The position numbers and the translations under genes are program-made. A model generated the notes under the pieces. The model had not been told where the DNA came from and searched no databases. It worked only from the letters and a program-made list of their open reading frames with translations. DNA of 64,000 nucleotides from Ciona savignyi (Eukaryota > Chordata > Ascidiacea > Phlebobranchia > Cionidae): the NCBI GenBank assembly GCA_000149265.1, contig CH001921.1, forward strand, positions 65,974 to 129,973, written 5' to 3'. This document shows, one piece after another, positions 9,605-19,427 of the stretch (position 1 is its first letter; each line of letters opens with the position of its first letter).

Positions 9605-11070
9605 TTACAAATTTGTGTTTCTAATTTTGTTTCTAAGAAACGATTTTCGTTTCTAATTTGTGATTTTTGTTTCTGGAAACAAAAATATGTTTAGAAACAT
9701 AAATTTTGTTTCTTTATTTTCGTTTCTACCACTAGATGATGACGGTAAGCACAAAATACAATATCTCAGAAAAATAGTTTCTGAAAAAAAAATCGTTTCT
9801 AAAAATATTTTTGGGTTAAATTAAGTATCCCAGTCTATGAAAAGACGGTAAGTACAGCTCATTACTGTATTTGTTCAATGCATTTAAAAGAAAATAAATG
9901 TAGAAAAATACCAAATTAAAAATAACACACTGGTTAGTATTTGTTGCAACCAGGGAAAAAGAAGGGATGAACAGAGGTTAGGTTTGTTATTAGGTATTCA
10001 CGCAAGGTGCAGCCAATAAGAGCGCTGTACACAGGGCATTACTTAAGTAGGTATAGGTTAAAGAGGGCAGCTAGTCCAACAGAGGACCAGCGAAAATGCT
10101 CTCTGATAATATGAAATCTTATTCAGTTTATATAACACGCATAACAGGAAACACATGTTTGTAAACGATATAGGACGGCGTTAAACAGAACTTGCGGGGA
10201 AACAATTCATCGACTCGACTGTCGAAAACAGGAAATTAATCGCGACTTCCCATGCACAAAATATGAACACATGGCATGGCGACCCAATTGTTAAAATATA
10301 TAGAAATACAATTATAAACGTGTGGGATTCCCACATATTTTTTACGGTTGGTAATAGAAACAAATGAGATTAAAGAGTGATTTAAATGTGTGCAACCGAT
10401 AAACATTAAAACAACTAGCTATAAATAATGATTTTAATTTAGATTAACATTAGAGAGACGTGTAAGGTAAATATACATAAACAAACAGTCGTAAAATATC
10501 ATAAATAATCAATAATTTCTTTAAACAAAATTTTCGATTGTGGAAAAAAAATTTCGTTTCTTGGCAAAAATTTTCGTTTCTAGAAACAAAAATTGTGTTT
10601 CTTAAAAAAATTTAATGTTATCATTTAACCAAATTCTATGATTATATGATTCGTAAAGCTGACGCAATATCACATCAATTTCGAATTAAAGAGATTGCGT
10701 GTTTGGTCAATAAATGTAGTTGGACCTTTTATACTAAGCTAATGTATTTGTTCTATATTTATATAAATAAAATAAGGGTATAAACCCACAACATTAAAAA
10801 TAACACACTGGTTAGTCCTTTAACGGGCGGTATTAGAAACAAACGGGAAAGAGTGATTTAAACGTGTGCAACCGATAAACATTAAAACAACTAGCCATCA
10901 ATATGATTTTACTTTGGATTAACATTAGAGAGAAGTGTCAGGCATATATTAATAAAAAACTTCGTAAAACTCACATAAAAACAAAATTCGTTATCGCTTC
11001 TTTAAATAAAATTTTCGTTTCTGGAAACACAATTTTCGTTTCTGAAACGAAATTTTAGTTTCTCGGCTAA
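9605..11070. repeat. Clustered GTTTCTnnAAAC palindromes in duplicated AT-rich DNA
   Basis: Motifs of the type GTTTCTAGAAAC, TTTCTGGAAAC and TTTCTAAGAAAC are packed at 9610-9720, 9765-9815, 10525-10605 and 10985-11065. Between them a block of about 95 bp (10365-10460, containing TGTGCAACCGATAAACATTA) is repeated at 10845-10935, and AATAACACACTGGTTAGT occurs at 9925 and 10797. The whole area is therefore a partly tandem duplicated repeat. The palindromes contain TTCnnGAA, the heat-shock-element core, but may just be a degenerate microsatellite. Confidence 0.65.
10085..10340 (+). repeat. Dispersed repeat, second copy at 58530-58785
   Basis: About 250 bp from CAAAATGCTC/GAAAATGCTC and TGATAATATG through ACAGGAAACACATGTTTGTA and AACACATGGCATGGCGACC to GTGTGGGATTCCCACA is shared with 58530-58785 at high identity. 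At 58.5 kb it directly abuts an LTR fragment. The terminal GTGGGATTCCCAC is a perfect palindrome. No coding content is recognised. Confidence 0.75.
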
Positions 11071-11262
11071 TGGGTCGACAACGTTTTGCATCTTAAGAGC
11101 CATTTTAACCGATATTTTAGCACTGTGTGAGATAGACAAGAGTGTTGTTGTGTCTGTTTTACTTATAGCTGGGTATTAAAGCTTGTTAGAGTAGTAAAAC
11201 AATTGATGACAGCCGCACCAGGATGAAAAAGCTGCCGGTTGTCGACCCCTGGTTAAACCTGT
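11062..11262. mobile_element. hAT-like miniature element, decayed
   Basis: Starts near TAATGGGTCGACAACG and ends GCCGGTTGTCGACCCCTGG, so the termini are inverted. Internal blocks such as CATCTTAAGAGCCATTTTAA, GCACTGTGTGAGAT and TTAAAGCTTGTTA match the element at 17245-17470. Target duplications are not clear here. Confidence 0.55.
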
Positions 11263-11264
11263 AA

Positions 11265-12025
11265 AGGCGGACGGTTAGTCTGGTGGTTTAGTGCGTCGCC
11301 TTTCAGTCGAAAGGCTTTAGGGTCGAAACTGGTCGCTAGATCGTTTGTATCCTTGGGCAACGTTTTTAACGGACATTGCCTGAACCCAGGGCCGGTTTTA
11401 GGCCGATTTGACCGATTAGATCAAATTGGGCCCCGCACCTTGAAGGGGCCCCGCGCTAGCGGGGTTCTTTCTGTATTACGAGGTTTAAAATACTACTGAA
11501 ACGTAAAATAAAAAGTGAAATAATATTCTTTCTCATAATATCAATTTGGTATGCATCGAAACTAAGTCAAATTTATATTTCTGTGTCTGCCTGTTACGTC
11601 ACAATGAATATGGTTGCTAAACAATATATATATATATATATATATATATGTTTGGAAGTAAAACAATATATCATAAATAAGCATCCACCTTACCTTTAAT
11701 TTGTTTTATAGCAAGTATTAAATGTCTATTTTTGTAGTTTGTATGTACTGGTATGTATTTTATGATATATAAACACCCATAAATTTTTCTATGAAGAGTA
11801 GGGGCCCCGCCATCACATTTCTAATTGGGCCCCGTGGTTCCTAGCACCGGGCCTGCCTGAACCCAGTGTATTAATTAATGGGTTATACCAAATTAAAGGA
11901 TTATACAACAGACAGCAGTAGCTCCGGTAACCAGACGGTGGGCACGAGGTGATCTGACGATTGCCCGTGTTAATCTATTGGTTTTTCCATTCTCGGAGAA
12001 AAACATGAATACCCCATTCTCGAAT
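11265..12025 (+). repeat. SINE-A copy, interrupted by a hAT element
   Basis: The head (GTTAGTCTGGTGGTTTAGTG, TTCAGTCGAAAGGCTTTAGG) runs to CATTGCCTGAACC at 11386, and the tail resumes at 11856 with CCTGAACCCAGTGTA and goes on through CTCCGGTAACCAGACGGTGG and GATTGCCCGTGTTAAT to the C/GGAGAAAAACATGAATACCCC end. Removing 11387-11855 plus one 8-bp duplicate restores the usual SINE-A order, which confirms both element borders. Confidence 0.8.
11387..11855 (+). mobile_element. hAT-type miniature element with 8-bp target duplication
   Basis: The 469-bp element starts CAGGGCCGGTTTTAGG and ends CCTAGCACCGGGCCTG. It is flanked by CCTGAACC at 11379-11386 and 11856-11863. It contains the same GC-rich GGGGCCCCGCGCTAGCGGGG segment and (AT)n run as the inverted sister at 2489-3538, but lacks the Mutator-like insertion. 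No coding capacity. Confidence 0.9.
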
Positions 12026-12129
12026 TGAAGGCACAATTATAAAATACCAATATTAAGTTATAAAACAAGGTAAAGGATCGTAACTAACTAATTTTTTTTT
12101 ATAGTGATTAAACTGACTGAAACCTAGAT

Positions 12130-12413
12130 GAACCCGAGTTGCCTTGTGTGACGTAAATGTAGCGAAGAGCGACACGTCATCAACATCCACAGATTTTCAG
12201 GAAACAATATGAAAGTTTGGTGTAGTACCTTTTAACTTTCGTTTTCTTTTGCAAAATGTGCTGCGCTAACCGTAATAGAAAAAACTGTTTAGACTTATCT
12301 TAGCAGAGCCTAATTAAATTTAATTTCATTTATGGGATCAGTATTACAAATATTTCACCACCCATTTATAGCAGGCCAGGTGTAATATTTTTTAAAGTAT
12401 TAACGTCATTTCC
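12130..12413 (+). promoter_or_regulatory. Conserved upstream block of lectin-like copy A
   Basis: A stretch of about 280 bp before the first exon is kept in all three lectin-like copies (here, 14070-14351, 18155-18426). It has paired TGACG/CGTCA elements (TGTGACGTAAATGTAG and GACACGTCATCAACATCC), which match CRE/ATF-type cores, and ends with GGTGTAATATTT about 30-50 bp before the ATG. Conservation of non-coding sequence between duplicates fits a promoter but could also just reflect recent duplication. Confidence 0.45.
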
Positions 12414-13592
12414 ATGGATTTCTTCGGATTAATGGTCGTTGCATGTGGTTTGATCATTGCTTTGTCAGGTAAGGTTTATTGCAAACATATATTTGTGTTT
12501 GATTTCAACATTATACAGTTGTGTCTACATCTCAACAAGGTCAAAATGTCATGCAATCGCATTCAACATGGAAGACAAAAAGGGAATTCGTCGGCTACCT
12601 ACCTGATGTGCTTGAATGTGGCACCTATAGCATCTATGCCGGACAAATTTAATGCAATAGTGATCGAAATCACTTCTTCCGGATTCTGGATTGAAATGGA
12701 AAGAACTGACCAGTCCACAGGCTGGAACGCCGCTATTGTTGTGAATTGGACATTGTATTTCGAAGGTTGGTTAAGTTTACTAACTAGTTATACAAACCGT
12801 GTTTTAGAAAAGAATTGGTGAATCAACAATCTGACATTAATTCGAAACGTCTATTTTAAGGAAAATTACATTGGCAGATGACGGATTTGTGCAAAATAAG
12901 TTCTTCATTTGGATGCCTGAGCCAAGCAAGTGGATCTACCAGAATCGCTATGAAGCACAGAAATCTTGCAAACTACTTGGTGCCGGGCTGGTTGATATTG
13001 TAAACAACGAAATGTATGACGTTGTTTATAATTACGTCAGGAATACGATTGTCTCTGTTCGTAGACCATGGACTCGAATATGGCTAGCGATGAACTACAA
13101 TACCACGGTATGTAAGACAAGTTATATATATATATTACACAATAGGTTATATGTTGCCAATAGACATACACTTTAACTTGTTAGATGATCGATGTAGACC
13201 TTTTGTTCGAACATTTGCAGCGCTATTTTCCGAAATTAATTCGATAGTTGTTGTTGTGAAACGTACAACCTTGCAAAGCTTCCGTATACAGTAAATATTT
13301 GCCTATTCAGACATATGAAATGTCGACAAGCAATGGGGATCCAGCTTTTAACGGAGCTTGGCACCCTAAATATCCAAAATACTATGCAAATCACGACGGG
13401 TTGATCATACAGGTCATAGGCAACACATCCAAATTAAATATCGGAATGTGGAACCGCCCGCCCGATGTTAAAATATATCAAGCAACCTTTGTGCGAAACG
13501 TTCTGAACCACCATCACCTATCCAATCGAGGGTACAACTATCCACGTTTCATTGATATTTTGCATGTATTTATATATCTCTGCGCATTTTAA
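12414..13592 (+). pseudogene. C-type-lectin-like gene, copy A (frameshifted)
   Basis: Four exons line up with copy B: 12414-12468 (signal peptide MDFFGLMVVACGLIIALS), 12519-12765, 12878-13107 and 13311 onward. Donor and acceptor sites (CAG|GTAAGG, TACAG|TT, GGCAG|AT, ACG|GTATGT, TTCAG|AC) are intact. Exon 3 carries the lectin-like W..Q..YEAQKSCKLLGAGL..I pattern and exon 4 has GAWHPKYP and GMWNRPPD. Compared with copy B, exon 2 has a 4-bp gain and about a 30-bp loss near 12600-12640, which shifts the frame and gives an early stop. The terminal Leu-Cys-Glu-like end is also out of frame. A further conserved segment at 13660-13712, ending TTTGACG|GTATG, may be a lost fifth exon. Confidence 0.75.
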
Positions 13593-14069
13593 CGACATAA
13601 AGCGTTTATTTTATAAATTATTACGTAATTCGGATGTCCAATTATGACCAAAACTAATCTAAAAGTGGAGAATGTCAATTACACGACTACTTCTACAACT
13701 CAATTTGACGGTATGTTTTTTTAAATATCCCTGCCACCCCTTTCTTTGCTTTCATTCGAAGTATGTGGCGTTATGAAGACCGTACTTTTAAGTCACATTT
13801 GTGTCGACCATATGTGTGTAGTTTATTTCTGTAAGCAGAAACGAATGGGTTTCGTACTTAACAAACCACACTTATTTTGGGTTTTCATTCAGATTTGTGT
13901 ACATTTTTACGTCATCAGTTAACTTTTTCTGCCTAAACACTAAACGCAGCTTAAAAACTAAGCCGAATACCAGTTTCTATTTAAAAAGATTGCCCCACTT
14001 TGAAATAGCCCTGACAAACCGACAATTAGCACGAGGTTATGTGTTCTATCGACCGTTATACGTAATGAG
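13593..14069 (+). other. Spacer between lectin-like copies; short repeat piece
   Basis: Around 13795-13875 the segment GTGTAGTTTATTTCTGTAAG and following bases resembles the left part of the 336-bp-unit element (compare 7075-7135). The equivalent position after copy B (16905-16995) has the same piece, so it was present before the tandem duplication. No other feature. Confidence 0.45.
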
Positions 14070-14351
14070 GATTAACCTGAGCTTTGTGTGACGTAGATGT
14101 AGCGGAGAGAAACACGTCATCAACATCCACAGATTTTCAGGAAACAATATGAAAGTTTGGTGTAGTAGGCCTACCTTTTAACTTTCGGTCTCTTTTGCAA
14201 AATGTGTAGCGCTAACCGTAACTGTTTTAGACTTATTTAATCAGAGTTGTTTTAAACAGCACCTACTTATCGAATCAGTATTATAAATATTGCACCACCT
14301 ATTGTTTAGCAGGCTAGGTGTAATATTTGCCAAAGTATTAACGGCATTTAC
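14070..14351 (+). promoter_or_regulatory. Conserved upstream block of lectin-like copy B
   Basis: Same organisation as upstream of copy A: TGTGACGTAGATGTAGCG, then AACACGTCATCAACATCC, AGATTTTCAGGAAACAATAT and a GGTGTAATATTTGCC end. The TGACG and CGTCA cores are retained although intervening bases differ. Confidence 0.45.
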
Positions 14352-16581
14352 ATGGATTTCCTCGGTTTAATTGTTGTTGTCTGTGGTTTGAGCTTTGTTT
14401 TGTCAGGTAAGGTTTATCGCAAATGTTTATTATGGGTCCCATTTGAAAAAATGAGACACATATTGTTTTTGTCCGTTTTTTTTCGTCAAAGGTTTGACTG
14501 CCATCTACCAGAAGGATTAATGAAATCGGATTGAAACTTATGCAAAACTAAAACTTAAGTGATAAATCTAGAGGAATTCCACTGTGACGTTAGAAACATT
14601 TTTTTCTTAAAAATTAGCTTTTTTGGTAAAGCGATTAAACGGCTCCTCCACTTTTAAGCAGATTTGGTGGAATGTAAGTACATAAGCCACTGATTTAACA
14701 CTTAGAAAAACTAATAAAATTACCTAGGGAAATACCCTAAAAATAACATTCTGTTCTCAAATAATAATTGTGACAAGCATACCATGTCTCCCCGACATCT
14801 ACCAGGAGTAATGAAATCGCAATTAAACTTTGTCATTTGTTAGACAACATGTTAGACAACATGGTCTTGATATGCAGAAACCTAAATTTTGGATAATAAA
14901 TTCAGTACAATACCACTGAGACGTTAAAAACGAAAACGGTATTTAAAAAAAAATGATTTTTTGAGCATAGTGCTTAAACGGCTGATCCAATTTTCAGATT
15001 TGGTGAAATGTTAGTGCGGTAGCCGCCACTGTATCAATAAAATACCCTAAAAACTATATTTTGTTCCTAAATCATGATTGCGACAGGCATGCCATATCGC
15101 CCCAACATCTTTAAAAAGGAGTCGTCAAATTGGATTAAAACTTTAAGAATTGTATATAACATGACCAAGATATGAAAAACAGAAATTTATGTACTAAAAC
15201 TAGGGGAATTCCCCATAAAAAACTAAATCAGGCTGTTTGGGGAATTTAGCTTTATTTTACTAGAAGCGCTTGACAAGAGGCTTCAATGTAAACAATGGTG
15301 GTAAAATGTTTATTCAGTTGTGTCTGCATCTCAACGAGGTCAAACTGTCATGCAATCGTATTCAACATGGAAGACAAAAAGGGAATTCGTCGGCTACCTA
15401 ATGTGCTTGAATGTTGCACCCATTTTGGCCAATGTTACAGTCACCACCTATCATGATTCAATGCCGGAAAAATTCAATGCTAGCGTGATCGAAATCACTT
15501 CATCCGGGTTCTGGATGGAAACCGAAAGAACTGACCAGTCCACAGGCTGGGACGCCGCTATTGTTGTAGATTGGACTTTGTATTTCAAAGGTTGGTTGCA
15601 TTCTGTATTTGCGAGAAAATAACATTTTTGTCCAGTACATAAGCTATGGTAGACAAAAACGAAAAACAACAAAAATACGTAACGTTGTTTAATGGACATA
15701 ACAGATGCATGCAATCACAAAAAAATGTTCATTTGGTATTAACTTCTATATCTCTGTGGTACTTAAGTCTTTTTTTAACTGAGCCAGAGATTAAGGCTGT
15801 ATTATGTATTTGCTGTCAGAAAATTATAAAAAAGTCAAACATTGATCCAGGACACCAATTGTTTCAGAGATTGTTTTGTTTCAAACCAGCATTTATAATT
15901 TTAGAACTTTCATATTTTTTTCAAAAATTATCCAAATTTTTGCTTGATAGATGACGGAATTGTGCACAACAAGGTCTTTATTTGGATGCCTGAGCCAAGC
16001 AAGTGGATCTACCAGAATAGCTATGAAGCACAGAAATCCTGCGAACTACTTGGTGCAGCGCTGGTCGATATCGTAGACAAGGAAATGTATGACGTACTTT
16101 ATAATTACGTCAGGACCACGATTGTCTCTGTTGGTACAACATGGGCTCAAATCTGGTTAGCGATGAACTACAATACCACGGTTTGTGAGGACAAGTTATA
16201 TATTTATATTTCACAAAAGGTTATGTTGCGTTACCAATAGACGTATACTTTGCATTGTTAAATGATCGATGTCAACCTTTCGTTCGAGCTATTACAGCGC
16301 TATTTATCGCAATTATTTTAATAGTCTTGTTGTGATACCTACAACCTTGCAAAGCTTTCATAAACAGTAAAGATTTGTCTTTTTAGACATATGAAATATC
16401 GACAAGCAATGGGGATCCAGCTTTTATTGGAGCTTGGCTCCCTCGATATCCGATCTACCATGAAACTCGCACCGGGTTGTTCATACAAGTCATAGCCGAC
16501 CCATCTAGCTCAAATATCGGAATGTGGAACCGCCCGCCCGATGTTAGAACATCATCACGTAACCTCTGTTCAAAACCGTAC
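14352..16581 (+). CDS. Secreted C-type-lectin-like protein, copy B (open)
   Basis: Exons at 14352-14406, 15318-15590, 15951-16180 and 16387-16581 join in frame (phases 1, 1, 0) to about 250 residues. Exon 1 is a signal peptide (MDFLGLIVVVCGLSFVLS). Exon 2 encodes about 91 residues of unknown fold with an NVT glycosylation sequon and SSGFWMETERTDQSTGW. Exons 3-4 look like one C-type lectin fold: W-x3-YEAQKSCELLGAALVDI, WAQIWLAMNYN, GAWLPRYP and GMWNRPPD, then a Cys near the end. I see no EPN or QPD sugar-binding tripeptide, so ligand type is open. Intron 1 holds an 880-bp repeat (14426-15305) yet splice sites are intact. A secreted recognition protein is the family-based guess. Confidence 0.65.
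14426..15305 (-). mobile_element. 336-bp-unit element, 5'-truncated, in intron 1 of copy B
   Basis: Starts TTATGGGTCCCATTTGAAA, the reverse of the family's right end, and runs through about two and a half units (GTCTCCCCGACATCTACCAG near 14790, CGCCCCAACATC near 15100). It stops at TGGTGGTAAAATG, inside the family's left unique part. Copies A and C lack it at the equivalent intron position, which dates the insertion after the gene duplication. Confidence 0.8.
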
Positions 16582-17244
16582 TAAACCACCGCCACCCATC
16601 CAACCGAGGGTACAACATCCCACATTTTTATAGATATTTTGCACTTGTTTATATCTCTGCGTATTTTAAAGATATATACCGTTTATTTTATAAATTTTCA
16701 CATAGTTTAGATGTCCAATTATGACAAAAACTAATCTTAAAATAAATAGAGCCTATCACGTGATAACCACCACTATTTCTACAACTTATTTTGACGGTAG
16801 GTTTTATTTTAAAAAACGTCCCTTCCCAATTTCTTTGCTTGTTTTTTTAAAATATGTGGCGTTTTGTATACCGTACTTTTAAGGTATAAATTAAACAAAA
16901 GAGTTTCAACCTTAGGCATGTAGTTTATTTCTGGAAGCAGAAATGGATGGGTCCCGGAGTTAACAAACCTAACTTATTTTTGTTTTTAGTCAGATTTGTG
17001 TATATCTTTACTTCATTAGCTTACCATTCCTGTCTAGGCGCAAAACGCAGGTTAACATCTTCCGAGTGTTAACCTGTTTGAACTATTTCTTCTAGTGTAT
17101 AAAAGCGTCACATAAACTGACAGCTGCTATAAGTGTAATTTTTATTTCTTGGGATTTACCGGAAATCCGTTTAAGATGCGTATGGGGTTTGGTTATCTAT
17201 TTTAACAACTTCGAATTCTTTTTACTATTTGTTTTAGTTTAGTC
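16582..17244. other. Spacer after copy B; no gene
   Basis: A segment ending TTTGACG|GTAGG at about 16745-16798 parallels the possible lost exon after copy A. The short repeat piece at 16905-16995 parallels 13795-13875. Otherwise nothing recognised. Confidence 0.4.
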
Positions 17245-17470
17245 CAGAGGTCGGCAACCTTTTTTATCTTAAGGGTCATTTTAACCAATATTCCACAAAA
17301 TATAAATCCCTAGAAGCCACAAAACTAGTGTTTTCGCAATAAAAGGAAAGCAGCACTGTGTGAGATGAAGACGCAAGTGTCTTGGATTTGTTTTACTTAT
17401 GGATGGGTGTTAAACGTATTAAAGCTTGTTATTGTAGCAGGATGAAAGAGCCGCCGGTTGTCGACCTCTG
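17245..17470. mobile_element. hAT-like miniature element (226 bp)
   Basis: Termini CAGAGGTCGGCAACC and GGTTGTCGACCTCTG are near-perfect inverted repeats. The 8-bp flanks GTTTAGTC and GTATAGGC match at six of eight positions, acceptable for an aged hAT insertion. A relative lies at 11062-11262. Confidence 0.65.
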
Positions 17471-18154
17471 GTATAGGCTGTACAGAATTTTATATAAGTG
17501 TAAGTTCAGTCTATCCTTGAAATTTTAAAAAATACAGAAATTTCCACAAAAAACGAATTGTAAGCACAATTATAAAATACCAATATTAAGTTATGAAACG
17601 GGTAAAGGATCATATACCTAAAATTTCTCTTATAGCAATCAAACTGCCTACATTTGGAAATACAAGTATTGTGTGCTTTCGCGCGGTGATTTACAGCCGC
17701 AAACGGATATTATAATTAAGTATATCGAATAGTTTATTGGTTAATGCGGTGCATTTCATCGGAAGGTTTCGAGGTTCGAAAATAGTCACTGGATAGTCGG
17801 TTGTGTTCTTATGGCACTTTACGTAAATCGGACAACCAAGTGGATTAATGGGATCTGCTAAAAATTGAAGGATCGTCTTTATCACAGACAGCCCATAATA
17901 CCTTCGGTTACACTACGGTGAACATGGGTTATCTTACATTTGCCTCTGCGAAAACACCTTCTCAAGTTTTCGTAAAGGAATATGATCGCCGTGAGATAAT
18001 GTACCTTTAATTATTTAATTTCCGGGAAGGGGAGAATGAATATTCTATTCTATCCCCATAATTAATTTGTGACACCTTGCAATAACACCCGACAATTATC
18101 ACGCGATTATGTGTTCTATCGACCGTTATACATGATGGGGATGAACCTGTTGTT
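17471..18154. other. No gene; SINE-A remnants
   Basis: Between 17690 and 17990 the blocks TTGGTTAATGCGGTGCATTT, GAGGTTCGAAAATAGTCACT and CGGTTGTGTTCTTATGGCAC are a decayed SINE-A head, followed by GAACATGGGTTATCTTACATT and a tail. The open frame on the opposite strand is a shadow of it. Confidence 0.45.
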
Positions 18155-18426
18155 TGTGCGACGTAAATGTAGCGAAGAGCGACACGTCATCAACATCCAC
18201 AGATTTTCAGGAATAAATATGACAGTTTGGTATAGTACCTTTTACCTTTTGGTCTGTTTTGCACAGATGCTGGACTAACCGTAATAGAAAAAAACTGTTT
18301 AGACTTATCTTAGCAGAGTTTAATCAAATTTAATTTTATTTATGGAATCAGTATTATAAATATTTTACCACCTATTGCTTAGCAGGTGTAATATTTAAAT
18401 GAACAAAAGGTATTAACGATATTTCC
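18155..18426 (+). promoter_or_regulatory. Conserved upstream block of lectin-like copy C
   Basis: Third copy of the block before the lectin-like genes, with GCGACGTAAATGTAGCGAAG and GACACGTCATCAACATCC. The first TGACG core is changed to GCGACG here. A small insertion lies before the first exon. Confidence 0.4.
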
Positions 18427-18609
18427 ATAGATTTTCTCGGTTTAATGGTCGTTGCCTGTGGTTTGAGCATTGCTTTGTCAGGTAAAGTTTATTGCAAATG
18501 TTAATTTGTGATTGATTACAACATTATACAGTTGTGTCTGCATCTCAACGGGGTCAAAATGTCATGCAATCGTATTCTACATGGAGAACAAAAAAGGAAT
18601 TCGTTGGAA
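18427..18609 (+). pseudogene. C-type-lectin-like gene, copy C (5' fragment, start lost)
   Basis: Exon 1 (18427-18481) reads as in copies A and B but the initiator is ATA. Its CAG|GTAAAG donor is intact. Exon 2 begins at 18532 after ACAG and matches copy B until GAATTCGTTGGA, where it breaks off at about 18609 into unrelated repeat DNA. Exons 3 and 4 are missing. This is a dead relic of a tandem duplication. Confidence 0.8.
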
Positions 18610-19120
18610 TGTTCGCTAAGTACCTTTTCGCCCAATGACACAACTGACTAACTAGCCACTAGTTTCGAACCTGCAGGGTGCCATCTACAGCACCAATCAC
18701 CCCAGGAAATTCTAAGACGTTAGAACTGTGAATAAAGCTTTACCGGTGGATTATGAATATTATAAAAATAATAACAACCGACAAGTTAGTGACCAGTTTT
18801 GAAGCTTCAACTCATCGACTAAATGGCCACGGACGATTGATTGGCTGAAGGGCCCCCGTAAAATGGGGGGTTACTTGGACCGCTTTTAGACTTTGATCTA
18901 GCACAATTTAAAATAAATATATATATATATATATATATATGGTGGTTTTTAATCTAGCATGTTTATAAAGTATTGTACTATTAAGAAGTTAAAAGTTTTT
19001 TTAATTTACATAGTTAACCAGATTTTAAATATAAAAAAAACATGGTCGGTCCAAGCATAGATACTACATTAACAGAATAATAAGCGAAAAACAATTGCCG
19101 GTGCATTTCTATGTGATATT
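18610..19120. other. No gene; SINE-A piece and (AT)n
   Basis: 18610-18680 holds a decayed minus-strand SINE-A head (TTCGCTAAGTACC, ACACAACTGACTAACTAGCC, TAGTTTCGAACC). An (AT)n run lies at about 18917-18940. Nothing else is recognised. Confidence 0.45.
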
Positions 19121-19427
19121 GCGTTGGCGCGCAGCGCTCCTAGTGGTAAAGTGCTTGTTTACTGTAGCAACCAAGTTTAATTGTAACAACAACCTGATTT
19201 GCTCTTAATTATATGAAATTTAAAATAGTATATGATGGGATTTATTGTATGTAACAGGAGTTTGTAAATCAGTTTTTAAGCATTGTTAAGTTTAGGGGCA
19301 GTCGTAGCTAAAACGCCAACTGTATTATACTAGACTTTATTTTTTTGAAACTAGCGGTAGGCTACCGCCACTATTTGAAATTATGTTGTAGTATACCTTG
19401 TAGATAAAAATTTTATTTGAAAATAGT

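Noticed and set aside
15451..15714. 87-codon minus-strand frame
   Set aside because: It is antisense to exon 2 of lectin-like copy B and is not kept in copy A.
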